Of a stretch of DNA of 64,000 nucleotides, positions 47,732 to 58,407 are shown in pieces (the stretch's first letter is position 1; each line of letters begins with the position of its first letter). The position numbers and the translations under genes were made by a program. A model generated the notes under the pieces. It was not told the origin of the DNA and did not search any database. It saw nothing but the letters and a program-made list of their open reading frames with translations. This DNA comes from Dongia mobilis (GTDB taxonomy: Bacteria; Pseudomonadota; Alphaproteobacteria; Dongiales; Dongiaceae): NCBI RefSeq assembly GCF_004363235.1, contig NZ_SNYW01000007.1:1-64000 (forward strand), in the 5' to 3' direction.

Positions 47732-48601
47732 ATGGTTGCCATGACGCGCATTGAGCGGGCGATGAACGAGGCGATCGCCGCCTCGGATGGATCGGGATGT
47801 CCCCCAAGATTGATGGCCGCGGTGCGCTATGCCGTTTTTCCGGGCGGTGCGCGTATTCGGCCTCGCCTTTGCCTTGCGGTCGCGGAAGCCTGCGGTGACG
47901 ACCAACCGGCCGTTGCCGACGCGGCGGCCTGCGCCATCGAGATGCTGCATTGCGCCTCGCTGGTGCACGACGACCTGCCCTGCTTCGACAATGCCGACGA
48001 ACGGCGCGGCAAACCTTCGGTGCATCGCGCCTTCGACGAACGCCTGGCGGTGCTCGCCGGCGACGCCCTGATCGTGCTCGCCTTCCAGACCATCGCACGG
48101 CAGACGATGCTGGCGCCGCCGCGCTGCGGTGCGCTGCAATTGGTCGTCGCGCGCTCGGTCGGCATGCCGCTCGGCATCGTCGCGGGCCAGGCCTGGGAAT
48201 GCGAGCCGGAGGCCGATCTTTCCGCCTATCACCGCGCCAAGACCGGCGCTCTGTTTGCCTCGGCGACGGTCGCCGGTGCTGCCGCGGCAGGTGCCGAAGC
48301 GGCGCCCTGGCAATTGCTCGGTGAGCGCATCGGCGAGGCCTATCAGGTGGCGGACGACATCCGCGATGCGGCTGGCGACAGCGTAGATTTGGGCAAGCCC
48401 GTGGGGCAGGATGCCCTGCTCGGCCGCCCCAGCGCAGTGCTCCAACTTGGCCTAGACGGTGCCATCCGACGGCTCAAATGCCTGGTCGCCGAGGCGGTCG
48501 AGGGCATTCCCGCTTGTCCCGGCGCCGAGGATCTGAAGGCGCATATTCTCTCCGAGTCCGGGCGGTTGCTGCCAAAAGGGCTGGCGCTGCGGGCGGCGTG
48601 A
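47732..48601 (+). CDS. crtE: CrtE, geranylgeranyl diphosphate synthase
   Basis: 289 residues. Polyprenyl synthase with the first Asp-rich motif DDLPCFDNADERRG and the second ADDIRDAAGD. KPSVH and YHRAKTGALF are conserved. It supplies the C20 unit for carotenoids and for the bacteriochlorophyll tail. GGGAGG lies 5 nt before the ATG at 47732; an in-frame TTG at 47702 is less likely. Confidence 0.94.
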   Translation: MVAMTRIERAMNEAIAASDGSGCPPRLMAAVRYAVFPGGARIRPRLCLAVAEACGDDQPAVADAAACAIEMLHCASLVHDDLPCFDNADERRGKPSVHRAFDERLAVLAGDALIVLAFQTIARQTMLAPPRCGALQLVVARSVGMPLGIVAGQAWECEPEADLSAYHRAKTGALFASATVAGAAAAGAEAAPWQLLGERIGEAYQVADDIRDAAGDSVDLGKPVGQDALLGRPSAVLQLGLDGAIRRLKCLVAEAVEGIPACPGAEDLKAHILSESGRLLPKGLALRAA

Positions 48602-48611
48602 GCGCCGGACA

Positions 48612-49751
48612 ATGCATGTGCTGATGCCGGATGCTCCGGCGCAAGCGGTAACCCTGCGTGACCGGCTGCTGACCTGGCGCGACCAATTGCTGGCCAGCCA
48701 GCGGTTCCAGCGATGGGCCGCCGCGTTTCCGATGACCCGTGGCATTGCCGAGCGGCGGACACGGGAATTGTTCGATCTCTGCGCGGGCTTCGTCTATACG
48801 CAGGTTCTCGCCGCTTGCGTCGAACTCGATCTCTTTGCGATCCTGAAGCATGGCCCTTGCGACGCGGCGGAACTGGCAAGGCGGCTCAATCTGCCGCTGG
48901 CAGCGATGACCCGTCTGCTGCGCGCGGCGCAATCACTCCAACTGGTGGAAGGCCGCAGCGCCGGGCGGGTGGGGCTCGGCCCGCTGGGTGCTGCCCTGGT
49001 CGGCAACCCGGCCATCGCGGCGATGGTACGACATCACCGGCTGTTTTATGACGATCTGCGCAATCCGGTTGCCCTCTTGCGCGGGGCGCAGCCGTCGACC
49101 GGGTTGGGCACGTTCTGGCCCTATGCGGGGGCAACTGAGCCCACCGCTGTTTCCGTCGCCCCCTATTCGGCGCTGATGGCGGCGTCGTTGCCGCTACTGG
49201 TCGAGGATGTGCTGGAGGCCTATTCCTTCGCCCAGCACCGTTGCGTCCTGGATGTCGGTGGTGGCCTCGGCGGTTTCGTCTCCGCGGTACTCGATCGCGT
49301 CCCGCATCTCACCGGCATGCTGTTCGATCTTCCGGCGGTCGCGGAATCCGCCGGTCGTCAATTGCCTGACGCCCTCCAGGACCGGCTGGCAATCCACGGC
49401 GGCAGCTTCCTCACCGATCGGCTGCCCGGCGGCGCCGATCTCATCACCCTCGTCCGCGTGGTGCATGACCATGAGGATGCCGCCGTGCGGCACCTGCTGC
49501 GGGCGGCCTGGGCGGCCCTGCCGCCCGGCGGTGTGCTGCTGATCGCCGAGCCGATGGCTGCGGCGGACGCCACCGATCCGGTCGGGGACGCCTATTTTGG
49601 GTTCTATCTCGCTGCCATGGGTAGCGGGCGGGCCCGCCCGCCCGAGACGCTTGCCGGCTTGCTGGCCGAGGCCGGTTTCGTTGCGCCGAAACTGCGCCGC
49701 ACAAGGCGCCCCGTGCTGGTTCGCGTGATGACCGGCCAAAGGCCGCTTTGA
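48612..49751 (+). CDS. crtF: CrtF, demethylspheroidene O-methyltransferase
   Basis: 379 residues. The SAM-binding motif is VLDVGGGLGGF, with DRVPHLTGMLFDLPAV, and the C-terminal HDHEDAAVRHLLRAA segment holds the catalytic His region. It methylates the 1-hydroxyl of the carotenoid. It begins 10 nt after crtE. A second in-frame ATG lies 12 nt inside. Confidence 0.93.
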   Translation: MHVLMPDAPAQAVTLRDRLLTWRDQLLASQRFQRWAAAFPMTRGIAERRTRELFDLCAGFVYTQVLAACVELDLFAILKHGPCDAAELARRLNLPLAAMTRLLRAAQSLQLVEGRSAGRVGLGPLGAALVGNPAIAAMVRHHRLFYDDLRNPVALLRGAQPSTGLGTFWPYAGATEPTAVSVAPYSALMAASLPLLVEDVLEAYSFAQHRCVLDVGGGLGGFVSAVLDRVPHLTGMLFDLPAVAESAGRQLPDALQDRLAIHGGSFLTDRLPGGADLITLVRVVHDHEDAAVRHLLRAAWAALPPGGVLLIAEPMAAADATDPVGDAYFGFYLAAMGSGRARPPETLAGLLAEAGFVAPKLRRTRRPVLVRVMTGQRPL

Positions 49752-49756
49752 AAAAG

Positions 49757-49800
49757 TGTACATCTCAATTGACACTCATAATTGTCACGTTATAGTGACA
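49757..49800 (+). promoter_or_regulatory. bchC promoter with two PpsR/CrtJ boxes
   Basis: Boxes at 49757-49774 (TGTACATCTCAATTGACA) and 49783-49800 (TGTCACGTTATAGTGACA, 6-bp arms). A sigma70-like promoter is embedded: TTGACA (49769-49774), 16-nt spacer, TATAGT (49791-49796). The -35 is in the first box and the -10 in the second. Confidence 0.75.
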
Positions 49801-49847
49801 CACAGGGTTCATGCTTCTTTGCCGGCGTCGGCGGAATGCGAGCTACG

Positions 49848-50786
49848 ATGAACACCACCGCTGTTGTCCTCGAACGTCCCCAGGATCTGAAGCTGATGCG
49901 CCTTGATCTGGCCCAGCCAGGTGCGGCGGATGTCGTGGTCGACGTGGAATGGAGCGGGATCAGCACCGGGACCGAAAAGCTGTTGTGGTATGGGCGGATG
50001 CCGTCCTTCCCCGGCCTCGGTTACCCATTGGTACCCGGTTACGAATCGGTCGGTCGCGTGGTCCAGGCCGGGCCCGACGCCACTCTGCCACTCGGCACCC
50101 GCGTCTTCGTCCCTGGCGCCCGCTGTTTTGGCGAGATCCGCGGCCTCTTCGGCGGTGCCGCCTCCCGGCTCGTGGTGCCGGCGGAAAAGGTCGTTGCCGT
50201 CCCGGAATCACTCGAGGAACGCGCTGTTCTCTTGGCGCTTGCCGCCACGGCGCATCACGCCGTCGCGGGGGGGAACCGCCAACTGCCGGATCTCGTCGTC
50301 GGCCACGGCGTCCTCGGCCGGCTCATCGCGCGTGTCACCCGGATGTTGGGTGGCGACCCTGTCGTCTGGGAATGCGACCCGCAACGGGCGCAAGCCTCCG
50401 ATGGCTATCGGGTTAGCGATGCCGCATCCGACCCGCGCCGCGACTATCCCGTGATCTGCGATGTGACCGGCGACGCGGCGCTGCTTGACCAACTGATCTC
50501 CCGGCTTGCCCCTGGCGGCGAAATCATCCTGGCCGGCTTCTATGCCGAGCCCCTCAGCTTCGCCTTCCCGCCCGCTTTCATGCGCGAGGCGCGCCTGCGC
50601 GTCGCGGCGGAATGGCGTGCGCCGGACCTGGTGGCCGTCAGACAAGCTGTGGAGACGGGAAGATTATCGCTTGATGGCTTGATCACCCACCGCGCCGAAG
50701 CGAGCGGGGCCGAGAATGCCTATCGCACCGCCTTCGGCGATTCCGCCTGTCTCAAGATGGTTCTGGATTGGAGAGGCCACGCATGA
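49848..50786 (+). CDS. bchC: BchC, hydroxyethyl bacteriochlorophyllide a dehydrogenase
   Basis: 312 residues. Medium-chain dehydrogenase-like protein with SGISTGTEKLLWYGRMP, PGYESVGRV and VVGHGVLGRLIARV as the cofactor site. It oxidises the C3 hydroxyethyl group. The ATG at 49848 lies 47 nt after the last PpsR box. bchX starts on its stop codon. Confidence 0.94.
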   Translation: MNTTAVVLERPQDLKLMRLDLAQPGAADVVVDVEWSGISTGTEKLLWYGRMPSFPGLGYPLVPGYESVGRVVQAGPDATLPLGTRVFVPGARCFGEIRGLFGGAASRLVVPAEKVVAVPESLEERAVLLALAATAHHAVAGGNRQLPDLVVGHGVLGRLIARVTRMLGGDPVVWECDPQRAQASDGYRVSDAASDPRRDYPVICDVTGDAALLDQLISRLAPGGEIILAGFYAEPLSFAFPPAFMREARLRVAAEWRAPDLVAVRQAVETGRLSLDGLITHRAEASGAENAYRTAFGDSACLKMVLDWRGHA

Positions 50787-51781
50787 ACTCGCTCGCCCCA
50801 CGTACCGCCGCCATGACGGAACAATTGCGCGCCGAAGCTGCCATCGAACCCGATCCGGTGCCGGTCTCCGCCACCAAGGAAACGCAGATCATTGCCATCT
50901 ACGGCAAGGGCGGCATCGGCAAGAGCTTCACCCTTGCCAACCTCTCCTACATGATGGCGCAGCAGGGCAAGCGCGTGCTCCTGATCGGCTGCGACCCGAA
51001 GAGCGACACCACGTCTCTGCTGTTCGGCGGTCGCGCCTGCCCGACCATCATCGAAACCTCGTCCAAGCGCAAACTGGCTGGCGAGCAGGTGAAAATCGGC
51101 GATGTCTGCTTCAAGCGCGACGGCGTCTTCGCCATGGAACTGGGCGGGCCGGAAGTCGGTCGCGGTTGCGGCGGACGCGGCATCATCCACGGTTTCGAAC
51201 TGATGGAGAAGCTCGGCTTCCATGAATGGGGGTTCGATTACGTTCTGCTCGATTTCCTCGGCGATGTGGTCTGTGGCGGGTTCGGCCTGCCGATCGCCCG
51301 CGACATGTGCCAGAAGGTGATCGTGGTCGGTTCCAACGACCTGCAGTCGCTTTACGTCGCCAACAATGTCTGCTCGGCCGTGGAGTACTTCCGCAAGCTC
51401 GGCGGCAATGTCGGAGTCGCCGGTCTGGTGGTCAACAAGGATGACGCCACCGGCGAGGCCCAGGCCTTTGCCGACTCGGTCGGGATCCCGGTGCTGGCGT
51501 CGATCCCGGCGCACGAGGACATCCGGCGCAAGAGCGCCAATTACGAGATCATCGGCAAGCCTGACGGCGAATGGGGTCCGCTCTTCGCCGACCTGGCGCG
51601 CAATGTGGCAGAGGCGCCGCCCAAGCATCCGACGCCGCTGACTCACGAGCAACTGCTCGGCCTGTTCAAGGGTGACGCGGTCGGTCGCGGCGTGGTGCTG
51701 GAGCCGGCCTCGGCCGAGGACATGTGCGGCGGCACGCTGGTGCAGAAGCCGTCGCTCGAAGTCATCTACGAATCCGTCTGA
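50783..51781 (+). CDS. bchX: BchX, chlorophyllide reductase iron protein
   Basis: 332 residues. NifH-like ATPase with P-loop YGKGGIGKSFT, CDPKSDTT and cluster-ligating Cys in GRGCGGRG and DVVCGGFGLP. It delivers electrons to BchYZ. The ATG at 50783 overlaps the bchC stop as ATGA; an in-frame ATG at 50768 is inside bchC. Confidence 0.96.
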   Translation: MNSLAPRTAAMTEQLRAEAAIEPDPVPVSATKETQIIAIYGKGGIGKSFTLANLSYMMAQQGKRVLLIGCDPKSDTTSLLFGGRACPTIIETSSKRKLAGEQVKIGDVCFKRDGVFAMELGGPEVGRGCGGRGIIHGFELMEKLGFHEWGFDYVLLDFLGDVVCGGFGLPIARDMCQKVIVVGSNDLQSLYVANNVCSAVEYFRKLGGNVGVAGLVVNKDDATGEAQAFADSVGIPVLASIPAHEDIRRKSANYEIIGKPDGEWGPLFADLARNVAEAPPKHPTPLTHEQLLGLFKGDAVGRGVVLEPASAEDMCGGTLVQKPSLEVIYESV

Positions 51782-51798
51782 GGAGCGCCCGAAACGTC

Positions 51799-53385
51799 AT
51801 GCCCGGCAGCGACCAGTACAGCGACGACAGGATGCGGCCAAGCGCCGAGGTTGCCTGCGATTCGCTCGGTGACGCAACAGCGATGGCAGGTCCGGACGCG
51901 CCGGACGCGCCTGACGGCGGCTGCCATGGCGGCAAGGCGGAGCTGCTTCATGCGGCCGAGGCAGCCGGCAAGAGCGAGACGCTCGCCCGCTATGCCGAGG
52001 ATTATCCCGTCGGCCCCCATGACAAGCCACAGAGCATGTGCCCCGCATTCGGCTCGCTGCGAGTGGGCCTCCGCATGCGCCGCACAGCGACCGTCCTCAG
52101 CGGCTCGGCCTGCTGTGTCTACGGCCTTACCTTCACCGCGCATTTCTATGGAGCGCGCCGCACGGTCGGCTATGTGCCGTTCAATTCCGAGACCCTGGTC
52201 ACCGGCAAGCTGTTCGAGGATATCCGCGACGCGGTCTTCAAGCTGGCCGATCCGGCACTCTATGACGCCATCGTGGTAACCAACCTGTGCGTACCGACTG
52301 CTTCCGGTGTGCCGCTGCAGTTGCTGCCGAAGGAAATCAACGGCGTCCGGATTATCGGTATCGATGTGCCCGGCTTTGGCGTTCCTACCCATGCCGAGGC
52401 GAAGGACGTGCTGGCCGGCGCGATGCTGAAATACGCCCGCAACGAGGCAGAGCAGGGCGCTGTGCAGGCGCCGCGCGGGGGACGCAGCGAGCGCCCGACG
52501 GTGACATTGCTTGGCGAAATGTTTCCGGCCGATCCAGTCGGCATCGGCATGATGCTGGAGCCGCTCGGCCTCGCCGCCGGGCCCGTGGTGCCGACGCGCG
52601 AATGGCGCGAACTCTATGCGGCGCTCGATTGTGCTGCCGTGGCGGCGATCCATCCATTCTATACCGCTGCGATCCGCGAGTTCGAGTCGGCGGGCCGCAA
52701 GGTCATCGGCTCGGCCCCGGTCGGTGCCGAAGGCACCGTCGCCTGGATTGAGGCGGTGGGTGAAACTTGTGGCGTCGCACGCGCCAGGATCGATGCGGTG
52801 AAGAACCGCCTGCATGCTGCCGTCGCCGGCGCGCTTGCGGCCGCACCCATCGCCGGGCGGATCACGCTCTCGGGTTATGAAGGCTCGGAACTGCTGGTGG
52901 CGCGGCTGCTGGTCGAAAGCGGCGCGGACCTGCGCTATGTCGGCACGGCCTGCCCGAAGACGCCCTGGTCGGATCCTGACCGGGAATGGCTCGAGGCACA
53001 TGGCGTCCAGGTACAGTATCGTGCCTCGCTGGAGCAGGACATCGCCGCAGTCGAGGAGTTCAAGCCGGACCTCGCCATCGGCACGACGCCCGTCGTGCAG
53101 CATGCCAAGGAGCGAGCCATTCCGGCGCTCTACTTCACCAACCTGATTTCGGCGCGACCGTTGATGGGCCCGGCCGGCGCCGGCTCCCTCCCGCAGGTGA
53201 TCAATGCCGCAATCGGCCGCAAGGGGAAGTTCGACGCGATGCGCGACTTCTTCGAGGGCGTCGGTACCGGTCATGCCGCCGGGGTGTGGACAGCGCAGCC
53301 GAAGGATCGCCCGGAATTCCGCGAACGCCTGAAGCGCCAGGCCGAGCGCGCTGCCTCCCGCAAATCCGTCGAGGAGCCCGTCTGA
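51799..53385 (+). CDS. bchY: BchY, chlorophyllide reductase subunit
   Basis: 528 residues. NifD/BchN-like component. Cluster Cys candidates are in [19 protein letters not shown] and [11 protein letters not shown]. It has an extra N-terminal stretch of about 50 residues with [15 protein letters not shown]. With BchZ it reduces ring B. The start at 51799 follows bchX by 17 nt. The bchZ ATG uses its last base. Confidence 0.95.
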   Translation: MPGSDQYSDDRMRPSAEVACDSLGDATAMAGPDAPDAPDGGCHGGKAELLHAAEAAGKSETLARYAEDYPVGPHDKPQSMCPAFGSLRVGLRMRRTATVLSGSACCVYGLTFTAHFYGARRTVGYVPFNSETLVTGKLFEDIRDAVFKLADPALYDAIVVTNLCVPTASGVPLQLLPKEINGVRIIGIDVPGFGVPTHAEAKDVLAGAMLKYARNEAEQGAVQAPRGGRSERPTVTLLGEMFPADPVGIGMMLEPLGLAAGPVVPTREWRELYAALDCAAVAAIHPFYTAAIREFESAGRKVIGSAPVGAEGTVAWIEAVGETCGVARARIDAVKNRLHAAVAGALAAAPIAGRITLSGYEGSELLVARLLVESGADLRYVGTACPKTPWSDPDREWLEAHGVQVQYRASLEQDIAAVEEFKPDLAIGTTPVVQHAKERAIPALYFTNLISARPLMGPAGAGSLPQVINAAIGRKGKFDAMRDFFEGVGTGHAAGVWTAQPKDRPEFRERLKRQAERAASRKSVEEPV

Positions 53386-54830
53386 TGCTGGTCCTCGATC
53401 ACGATCGCGCCGGGGGCTATTGGGGCTCCGTCTACGTTTTCACTGCCATCAAGGGCCTGCAGGTGATTATCGACGGCCCGGTGGGGTGCGAGAATCTGCC
53501 GGTCACCTCGGTGCTGCACTATACCGACGCCCTGCCGCCGCATGAGTTGCCGATCGTTGTCACCGGTCTCGCCGAGGAAGAACTCGGCCAGCACGGCACC
53601 GAACAGGCGATGCGACGCGCGCATCGCGTCCTCGACCCGCATCTGCCGAGCGTCGTGGTTACCGGCTCCATCGCCGAGATGATCGGCGGCGGCGTGACGC
53701 CGGAAGGCACCAATATCCAGCGCTTCCTGCCCCGCACCATCGACGAGGATCAGTGGCAGAGTGCCGACCGCGCGCTCTTCTGGCTGTGGAGTGAATATGG
53801 AATCAAGAAAAGCATTCCGCCACGCAAGCCGGGTGCCAGGCCAAAGGTCAACATCATTGGTCCGATCTACGGCCACTTCAATACCTGGTCAGACCTGGCA
53901 GAGATACGCCGGCTGGTCGAAGGGATCGGCGCTGAAATCAACATGGAGTTTCCGCTCGGCAGCCATCTGGCCGATGTGCCGAAGCTGATCGATGCCGATG
54001 TCAACATCTGCCTCTATCGCGAGTTCGGCCGCCTGCTGTGCGAAGCGCTGGACCGACCCTATCTGCAGGCACCGATCGGGCTCCACAGCACGACCAAGTT
54101 CCTGCGCACCCTTGGCGAACTTCTCGGGCTCGATCCGGAACCCTTCATCGCGCGGGAGAAGCATACCACCATCAAGCCGCTCTGGGATCTTTGGCGTTCG
54201 GTCACTCAGGATTTCTTTGCCACCGCCAATTTCGCTGTTGTCGCGAACGAGACCTATACACGCGGCCTGCGCAACTTCCTGGAAGACGAACTGGGTCTGC
54301 CCTGCACCTTTGCAGTGGCCCGGCGGCCCGGGGAAAAGACCGACAATGAGGCGATCCGCCGCCAGGTGCGCGAGAACACCCCGCTCATTCTTTTCGGCAG
54401 CTACAACGAACGCATGTACCTGGCCGAAATCGGCTCCAGATCGATCTACATTCCGGCCTCGTTCCCCGGCACCGTCATACGGCGGCACACGGGCACGCCT
54501 TTCATGGGCTATGCCGGTGCCACCTACGTGCTGCAGGAGGTCTGCAACGCGCTGTTCGACGCGTTGTTCAACATTCTCCCGCTCGGCACTGAAATGGATA
54601 AGGTCGAGGCAACGCCGTCCCGACTTCACCGCGAATTGCCCTGGGACGACGAGGCCATGGAATCGCTCGACCGCCTGGTCGCCGCCGAACCCGTCGTCGT
54701 GCGCATTTCCGCCGCCAAAAGGCTGCGCGATGCGGCCGAACGCGAAGCCCTCAGGGCGGGCGCCGAGCGGGTCTCGACCGAACAACTGGAGCTGGCGCGG
54801 CACGCGCTGGCGGAAGGCAGGGCGGCATGA
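53385..54830 (+). CDS. bchZ: BchZ, chlorophyllide reductase subunit
   Basis: 481 residues. NifK/BchB-like component; Cys in [13 protein letters not shown]. Conserved [13 protein letters not shown] and [13 protein letters not shown]. It ends with a basic helix. Upstream of pufBA, as in other purple bacteria, where the puf promoter can lie in bchZ. No pufQ follows. Confidence 0.95.
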   Translation: MLVLDHDRAGGYWGSVYVFTAIKGLQVIIDGPVGCENLPVTSVLHYTDALPPHELPIVVTGLAEEELGQHGTEQAMRRAHRVLDPHLPSVVVTGSIAEMIGGGVTPEGTNIQRFLPRTIDEDQWQSADRALFWLWSEYGIKKSIPPRKPGARPKVNIIGPIYGHFNTWSDLAEIRRLVEGIGAEINMEFPLGSHLADVPKLIDADVNICLYREFGRLLCEALDRPYLQAPIGLHSTTKFLRTLGELLGLDPEPFIAREKHTTIKPLWDLWRSVTQDFFATANFAVVANETYTRGLRNFLEDELGLPCTFAVARRPGEKTDNEAIRRQVRENTPLILFGSYNERMYLAEIGSRSIYIPASFPGTVIRRHTGTPFMGYAGATYVLQEVCNALFDALFNILPLGTEMDKVEATPSRLHRELPWDDEAMESLDRLVAAEPVVVRISAAKRLRDAAEREALRAGAERVSTEQLELARHALAEGRAA

Positions 54831-54857
54831 ACCGCCGTGCCGCACAAGATGGCATTC

Positions 54858-54934
54858 GCCCGGTCGCTCCGGGCAACGAGTTCACCACTCTCCTTGTGGG
54901 TGTGGTGATCCCGGCCGCGCGGGGGTTGCGCGGC
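54858..54934 (+). other. Two hairpins between bchZ and pufB
   Basis: GCCCGG-N5-CCGGGC (54858-54874) and GCCGCGC-N7-GCGCGGC (54914-54934) lie in the 141-bp bchZ-pufB gap. They could form mRNA processing or attenuation structures. Confidence 0.4.
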
Positions 54935-54971
54935 GAACGTCGAAACGTCCCACCATACGGAGGATCCAGAA

Positions 54972-55205
54972 ATGGCAGCTGATGGGAGAGGGAGCGGTTC
55001 GCTTTCGGGATTGACGGAAGGAGAGGCACAGGAGTTCCACGGCATTTTCATGCGGAGCTTCATCCTCTTCGTCGCCGTCGCCATCGTCGCGCATGTACTT
55101 GCGTGGATGTGGCGCCCGTGGCTACCCGGCCCGGAAGGGTACACGACGTCGATGATCGACGGCGCTCAAGGAGCGGTCAGCAACCTGCTGACCATGCTCA
55201 CTTAA
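54972..55205 (+). CDS. pufB: PufB, LH1 beta polypeptide with C-terminal extension
   Basis: 77 residues. The core [14 protein letters not shown], membrane helix with bacteriochlorophyll His in IVAHVLAW, and [13 protein letters not shown] match the R. rubrum beta chain. About 19 further residues follow; the R. rubrum precursor has a similar tail that is removed. GGAGG lies 8 nt upstream of the ATG. Confidence 0.95.
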   Translation: MAADGRGSGSLSGLTEGEAQEFHGIFMRSFILFVAVAIVAHVLAWMWRPWLPGPEGYTTSMIDGAQGAVSNLLTMLT

Positions 55206-55224
55206 CGAACCGGAGGAGAGTACA

Positions 55225-55419
55225 ATGTGGCGTATATGGCTTCTCTTCGATCCAAGGAGAGCATTGGTCGCTTTGTTCACCTTCCTGTTCGTGCTGGCAA
55301 TCGTGATTCATTTCATCTTGCTGAGCACGGACCGGTTCAATTGGCTGGAAGGTCCCGGCCATGGAGCAGCGACCGGACAATCATCGATTGTCACGATGCA
55401 GCCGACACAGGTCGGCTGA
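55225..55419 (+). CDS. pufA: PufA, LH1 alpha polypeptide
   Basis: 64 residues. [17 protein letters not shown], the helix with ligand His in [10 protein letters not shown], and RFNWLEG are very like R. rubrum LH1 alpha. GGAGGAG precedes the ATG; 19 nt after pufB. Confidence 0.96.
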   Translation: MWRIWLLFDPRRALVALFTFLFVLAIVIHFILLSTDRFNWLEGPGHGAATGQSSIVTMQPTQVG

Positions 55420-55434
55420 CGTCACCCGGCCAGG

Positions 55435-55468
55435 CATGCGGCCGGAGCCTAAGGGCTTCTGCCGCATG
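55435..55468 (+). other. Hairpin between pufA and pufL
   Basis: CATGCGGC ... GCCGCATG closes an inner 6-bp stem (GGAGCC/GGCTTC, with one G-U) and a TAAG loop, with one mismatch between the stems. Comparable hairpins in other species protect the upstream pufBA message from 3' decay. Confidence 0.7.
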
Positions 55469-55529
55469 TCGACCGGATGGCCGCCCGGCGATCCAACGCC
55501 GGGGGGCCTTTCGAGGGGAGTAGGCGGCG

Positions 55530-56354
55530 ATGGCATTGCTGAACTTCGAGCGCAAGTACCGGGTCCGGGGCGGAACGCTGCTTGGCGGCGATCTGTTCGA
55601 CTTCTGGGTTGGACCCTTTTATGTCGGCTTCTTCGGCGTGACGACGATCTTCTTCGCCGCCGTCGGCACGGCGCTCATCGTCTGGGGGGCGGCACTCGGG
55701 CCGACCTGGAACCTCTGGCAGATCAGCATCGCGCCGCCAGATATTGAGTACGGACTTGCCTTGGCGCCGCTCAGGGAGGGCGGACTCTGGCAGATCATCA
55801 CGGTATGCGCGCTCGGTGCCTTCATTTCCTGGGCGCTGCGCGAGGTCGAGATCTGCCGCAAGCTCGGTATCGGTTTCCATGTCCCGATCGCCTTCGGCGT
55901 GGCCATATTCGCATACTTCTCGCTGGTGGTGATACGCCCGCTGCTGCTGGGCGCATGGGGGCACGGCTTTCCCTATGGCATCATCTCGCATCTCGACTGG
56001 GTGTCGAACACCGGCTACCAGTACCTGCACTTTCATTACAATCCGGCGCATATGCTGGGGGTCAGCTTCTTCTTCGCCACCGTGTTCGCACTGTCCCTGC
56101 ATGGCGGCCTAATCCTCTCGGCGCTCAATCCCGCGCCAGGCGAGCGGGTAAAGACGGTCGAGCACGAGAACACCTTCTTCCGTGACGCCATCGGCTACTC
56201 GATCGGGACGCTCGGCATCCACCGACTCGGCCTCTTCCTGGCGCTGTCGGCGGGCTTCTGGAGCGCGGTCTGCATCATCATCAGCGGGCCGTTCTGGACC
56301 CGCGGCTGGCCGGAATGGTGGGATTGGTGGCTCAGCCTGCCGATCTGGTCGTAG
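55530..56354 (+). CDS. pufL: PufL, reaction centre L subunit
   Basis: 274 residues, five membrane helices. N-terminus [17 protein letters not shown] and [17 protein letters not shown]. Ligand region [22 protein letters not shown] holds the His ligands for bacteriochlorophyll, and later HENTFFRD contains the iron-side His. GGGGAG precedes the ATG. Confidence 0.97.
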   Translation: MALLNFERKYRVRGGTLLGGDLFDFWVGPFYVGFFGVTTIFFAAVGTALIVWGAALGPTWNLWQISIAPPDIEYGLALAPLREGGLWQIITVCALGAFISWALREVEICRKLGIGFHVPIAFGVAIFAYFSLVVIRPLLLGAWGHGFPYGIISHLDWVSNTGYQYLHFHYNPAHMLGVSFFFATVFALSLHGGLILSALNPAPGERVKTVEHENTFFRDAIGYSIGTLGIHRLGLFLALSAGFWSAVCIIISGPFWTRGWPEWWDWWLSLPIWS

Positions 56355-56383
56355 GCCGATCCGGGCAAGGGAAGGGCAAGGTC

Positions 56384-57364
56384 ATGGCGCAGTATCAGAA
56401 CATTTTCACCCAGGTCCAGGTTCATGGGCCGGCGGATTTTGGTGTCGCACTGCCGCGTGCGGACATGCCGCGCATCGGTCAACCCTGGTTCTCGCATCTG
56501 CTGGGCAAGATCGGCGACGCGCAGATCGGGCCGATCTATCTCGGTTGGCTCGGCGTCGCCTCGCTGATGTGCGGCTTCGCCGCGATCGAGATCATCGGCC
56601 TCAACATGCTGGCCTCGGTGAACTGGGACCCGATCCAGTTCGTACGCCAGCTCCCCTGGTTGGCGCTGGAGCCACCGGGTCCGGAATGGGGCCTCAAGGT
56701 GCTGCCACCGCTGCGCGAAGGCGGCTGGTGGCTGATGGCCGGCTTCTTCCTTACCGCATCGATCATCCTCTGGTGGGTGCGCATGTACCGTCGCGCCCGT
56801 GCGCTCGGTATGGGGACGCATATCGCATGGGCCTTTGCTGCGGCGATCTGGCTGTACCTGGTGCTGGGCTTCATCCGGCCGTTGCTGATGGGCAGTTGGA
56901 GCGAGGCGGTGCCCTTCGGCATCTTCCCGCATCTCGACTGGACGGCGGCCTTCTCAATCCGCTACGGCAACCTGTTCTACAACCCATTCCACATGCTCTC
57001 GATCGTGTTCCTTTATGGCGCGACGCTGCTCTTTGCCATGCACGGCGCCACCATCCTGGCGGTAAGTCGCTATGGCGGCGAGCGCGAACTGGAGCAATCG
57101 GTCGACCGCGGCACGGCCGCGGAACGCGCCGCCCTGTTCTGGCGCTGGACCATGGGCTTCAATGCCACGATGGAATCGATCCACCGTTGGGCGTGGTGGT
57201 TTGCGGTGCTCTGCCCGTTGACCGGCGGCATCGGCATCCTGCTGACCGGTACCGTGGTCGATGATTGGTATCTGTGGGCGGTGAAGCACGGCGTTGCCCC
57301 GGCCTATCCGTCGGTGTTTCCGCCGGTGACCGACCCGGCTGTCGGAGCGGGAGGTGGATCATGA
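56384..57364 (+). CDS. pufM: PufM, reaction centre M subunit
   Basis: 326 residues. [16 protein letters not shown] start; [22 protein letters not shown] and [18 protein letters not shown] carry ligands for pigments, quinone and iron. It runs a little past the usual WY..H end with a Pro/Gly tail. The start at 56384 is 29 nt after pufL. Confidence 0.97.
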   Translation: MAQYQNIFTQVQVHGPADFGVALPRADMPRIGQPWFSHLLGKIGDAQIGPIYLGWLGVASLMCGFAAIEIIGLNMLASVNWDPIQFVRQLPWLALEPPGPEWGLKVLPPLREGGWWLMAGFFLTASIILWWVRMYRRARALGMGTHIAWAFAAAIWLYLVLGFIRPLLMGSWSEAVPFGIFPHLDWTAAFSIRYGNLFYNPFHMLSIVFLYGATLLFAMHGATILAVSRYGGERELEQSVDRGTAAERAALFWRWTMGFNATMESIHRWAWWFAVLCPLTGGIGILLTGTVVDDWYLWAVKHGVAPAYPSVFPPVTDPAVGAGGGS

Positions 57365-58380
57365 GCGCGCCCTTGAAGTCCACCGCAGCCATCGCCATCA
57401 TCGGCGCCACCGTCGCTGCGGCGATCATCTTCGGCACTTTCGAACGGCCGCCCGTCATGACCGCGCAGAACGGCTATCGCGGCACCGGCATGGAGCAGGT
57501 TCAGAACCCGCGCACCTATGCCGAGCTGCAGCAGGCGAATGTGCTGCCACCGCCGCTGGATCCGGTGGAGCCGGGCGAGCCATCCTCCACGGTCTACGAG
57601 AACGTGCAGGTGCTGGGGCATGTCGGATCGGACGAGTTCATTCGTGTGATGTCGGCGATCACCGAATGGGTATCGCCGGAACAGGGCTGTAATTATTGCC
57701 ACAGCGAAGAAAATCTCGCCCTCGATTCTGTCTACACCAAGATTGTTGCCCGGCGCATGCTGGAGATGACCCAGCACATCAACAGCGCCTGGTCCGACCA
57801 TGTCGGCCAGACGGGCGTGACATGCCTCACCTGCCATCGCGGCAATCCGGTGCCGGAGAATGTCTGGTTCCTGGATAGCGGCTTCAAATATGCCGGCGGC
57901 TTCGCAGCGGACCTGCAGGGACAGAATCGCCCGGCGCCGATCGCAGGGCTCACCTCGCTGCCGGCGGATCCGCTGTTGCCATTGCTCAAATCAGACATGG
58001 CAATCCGCGTGGTCTCGACGACGGCGCTGCCGACGGGACCCGGAGCCAGCATCAAGAAGGCGGAGGAGACCTACAGCCTTATGATGCATATGTCCGACGG
58101 TCTCGGCGTCAATTGCACGTTCTGCCACAATGCCCAGGCCTTTTCGACCTGGGAGACCAGTACGCCGCAGCGCGTGACGGCCTGGCACGGCATCCAGATG
58201 GTTCGCGATCTCAACGCCAACTTTCTGGAACCTTTGACATCCACGTTCCCGGCCAATCGCCTGGGCAAGCAGGGCGACGTGGCCAAGATCAACTGCAGCA
58301 CCTGTCACCAGGGCGTGAACAAGCCGTTCTTCGGTCAAAGCATGCTGGGCGACTATCCGGTGCTGGCCGCACCTCAATAG
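57361..58380 (+). CDS. pufC: PufC, tetraheme reaction-centre cytochrome c
   Basis: 339 residues with four C-x-x-C-H sites (CNYCH, CLTCH, CTFCH, CSTCH). An N-terminal helix (about 8-24) anchors it; no lipobox Cys is present. It feeds electrons to the special pair. GGAGG precedes the ATG, which overlaps the pufM stop as ATGA. Confidence 0.96.
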   Translation: MSAPLKSTAAIAIIGATVAAAIIFGTFERPPVMTAQNGYRGTGMEQVQNPRTYAELQQANVLPPPLDPVEPGEPSSTVYENVQVLGHVGSDEFIRVMSAITEWVSPEQGCNYCHSEENLALDSVYTKIVARRMLEMTQHINSAWSDHVGQTGVTCLTCHRGNPVPENVWFLDSGFKYAGGFAADLQGQNRPAPIAGLTSLPADPLLPLLKSDMAIRVVSTTALPTGPGASIKKAEETYSLMMHMSDGLGVNCTFCHNAQAFSTWETSTPQRVTAWHGIQMVRDLNANFLEPLTSTFPANRLGKQGDVAKINCSTCHQGVNKPFFGQSMLGDYPVLAAPQ

Positions 58381-58407
58381 GCGACCCGGCGAGGGAGGGC
58401 CAGCCGG

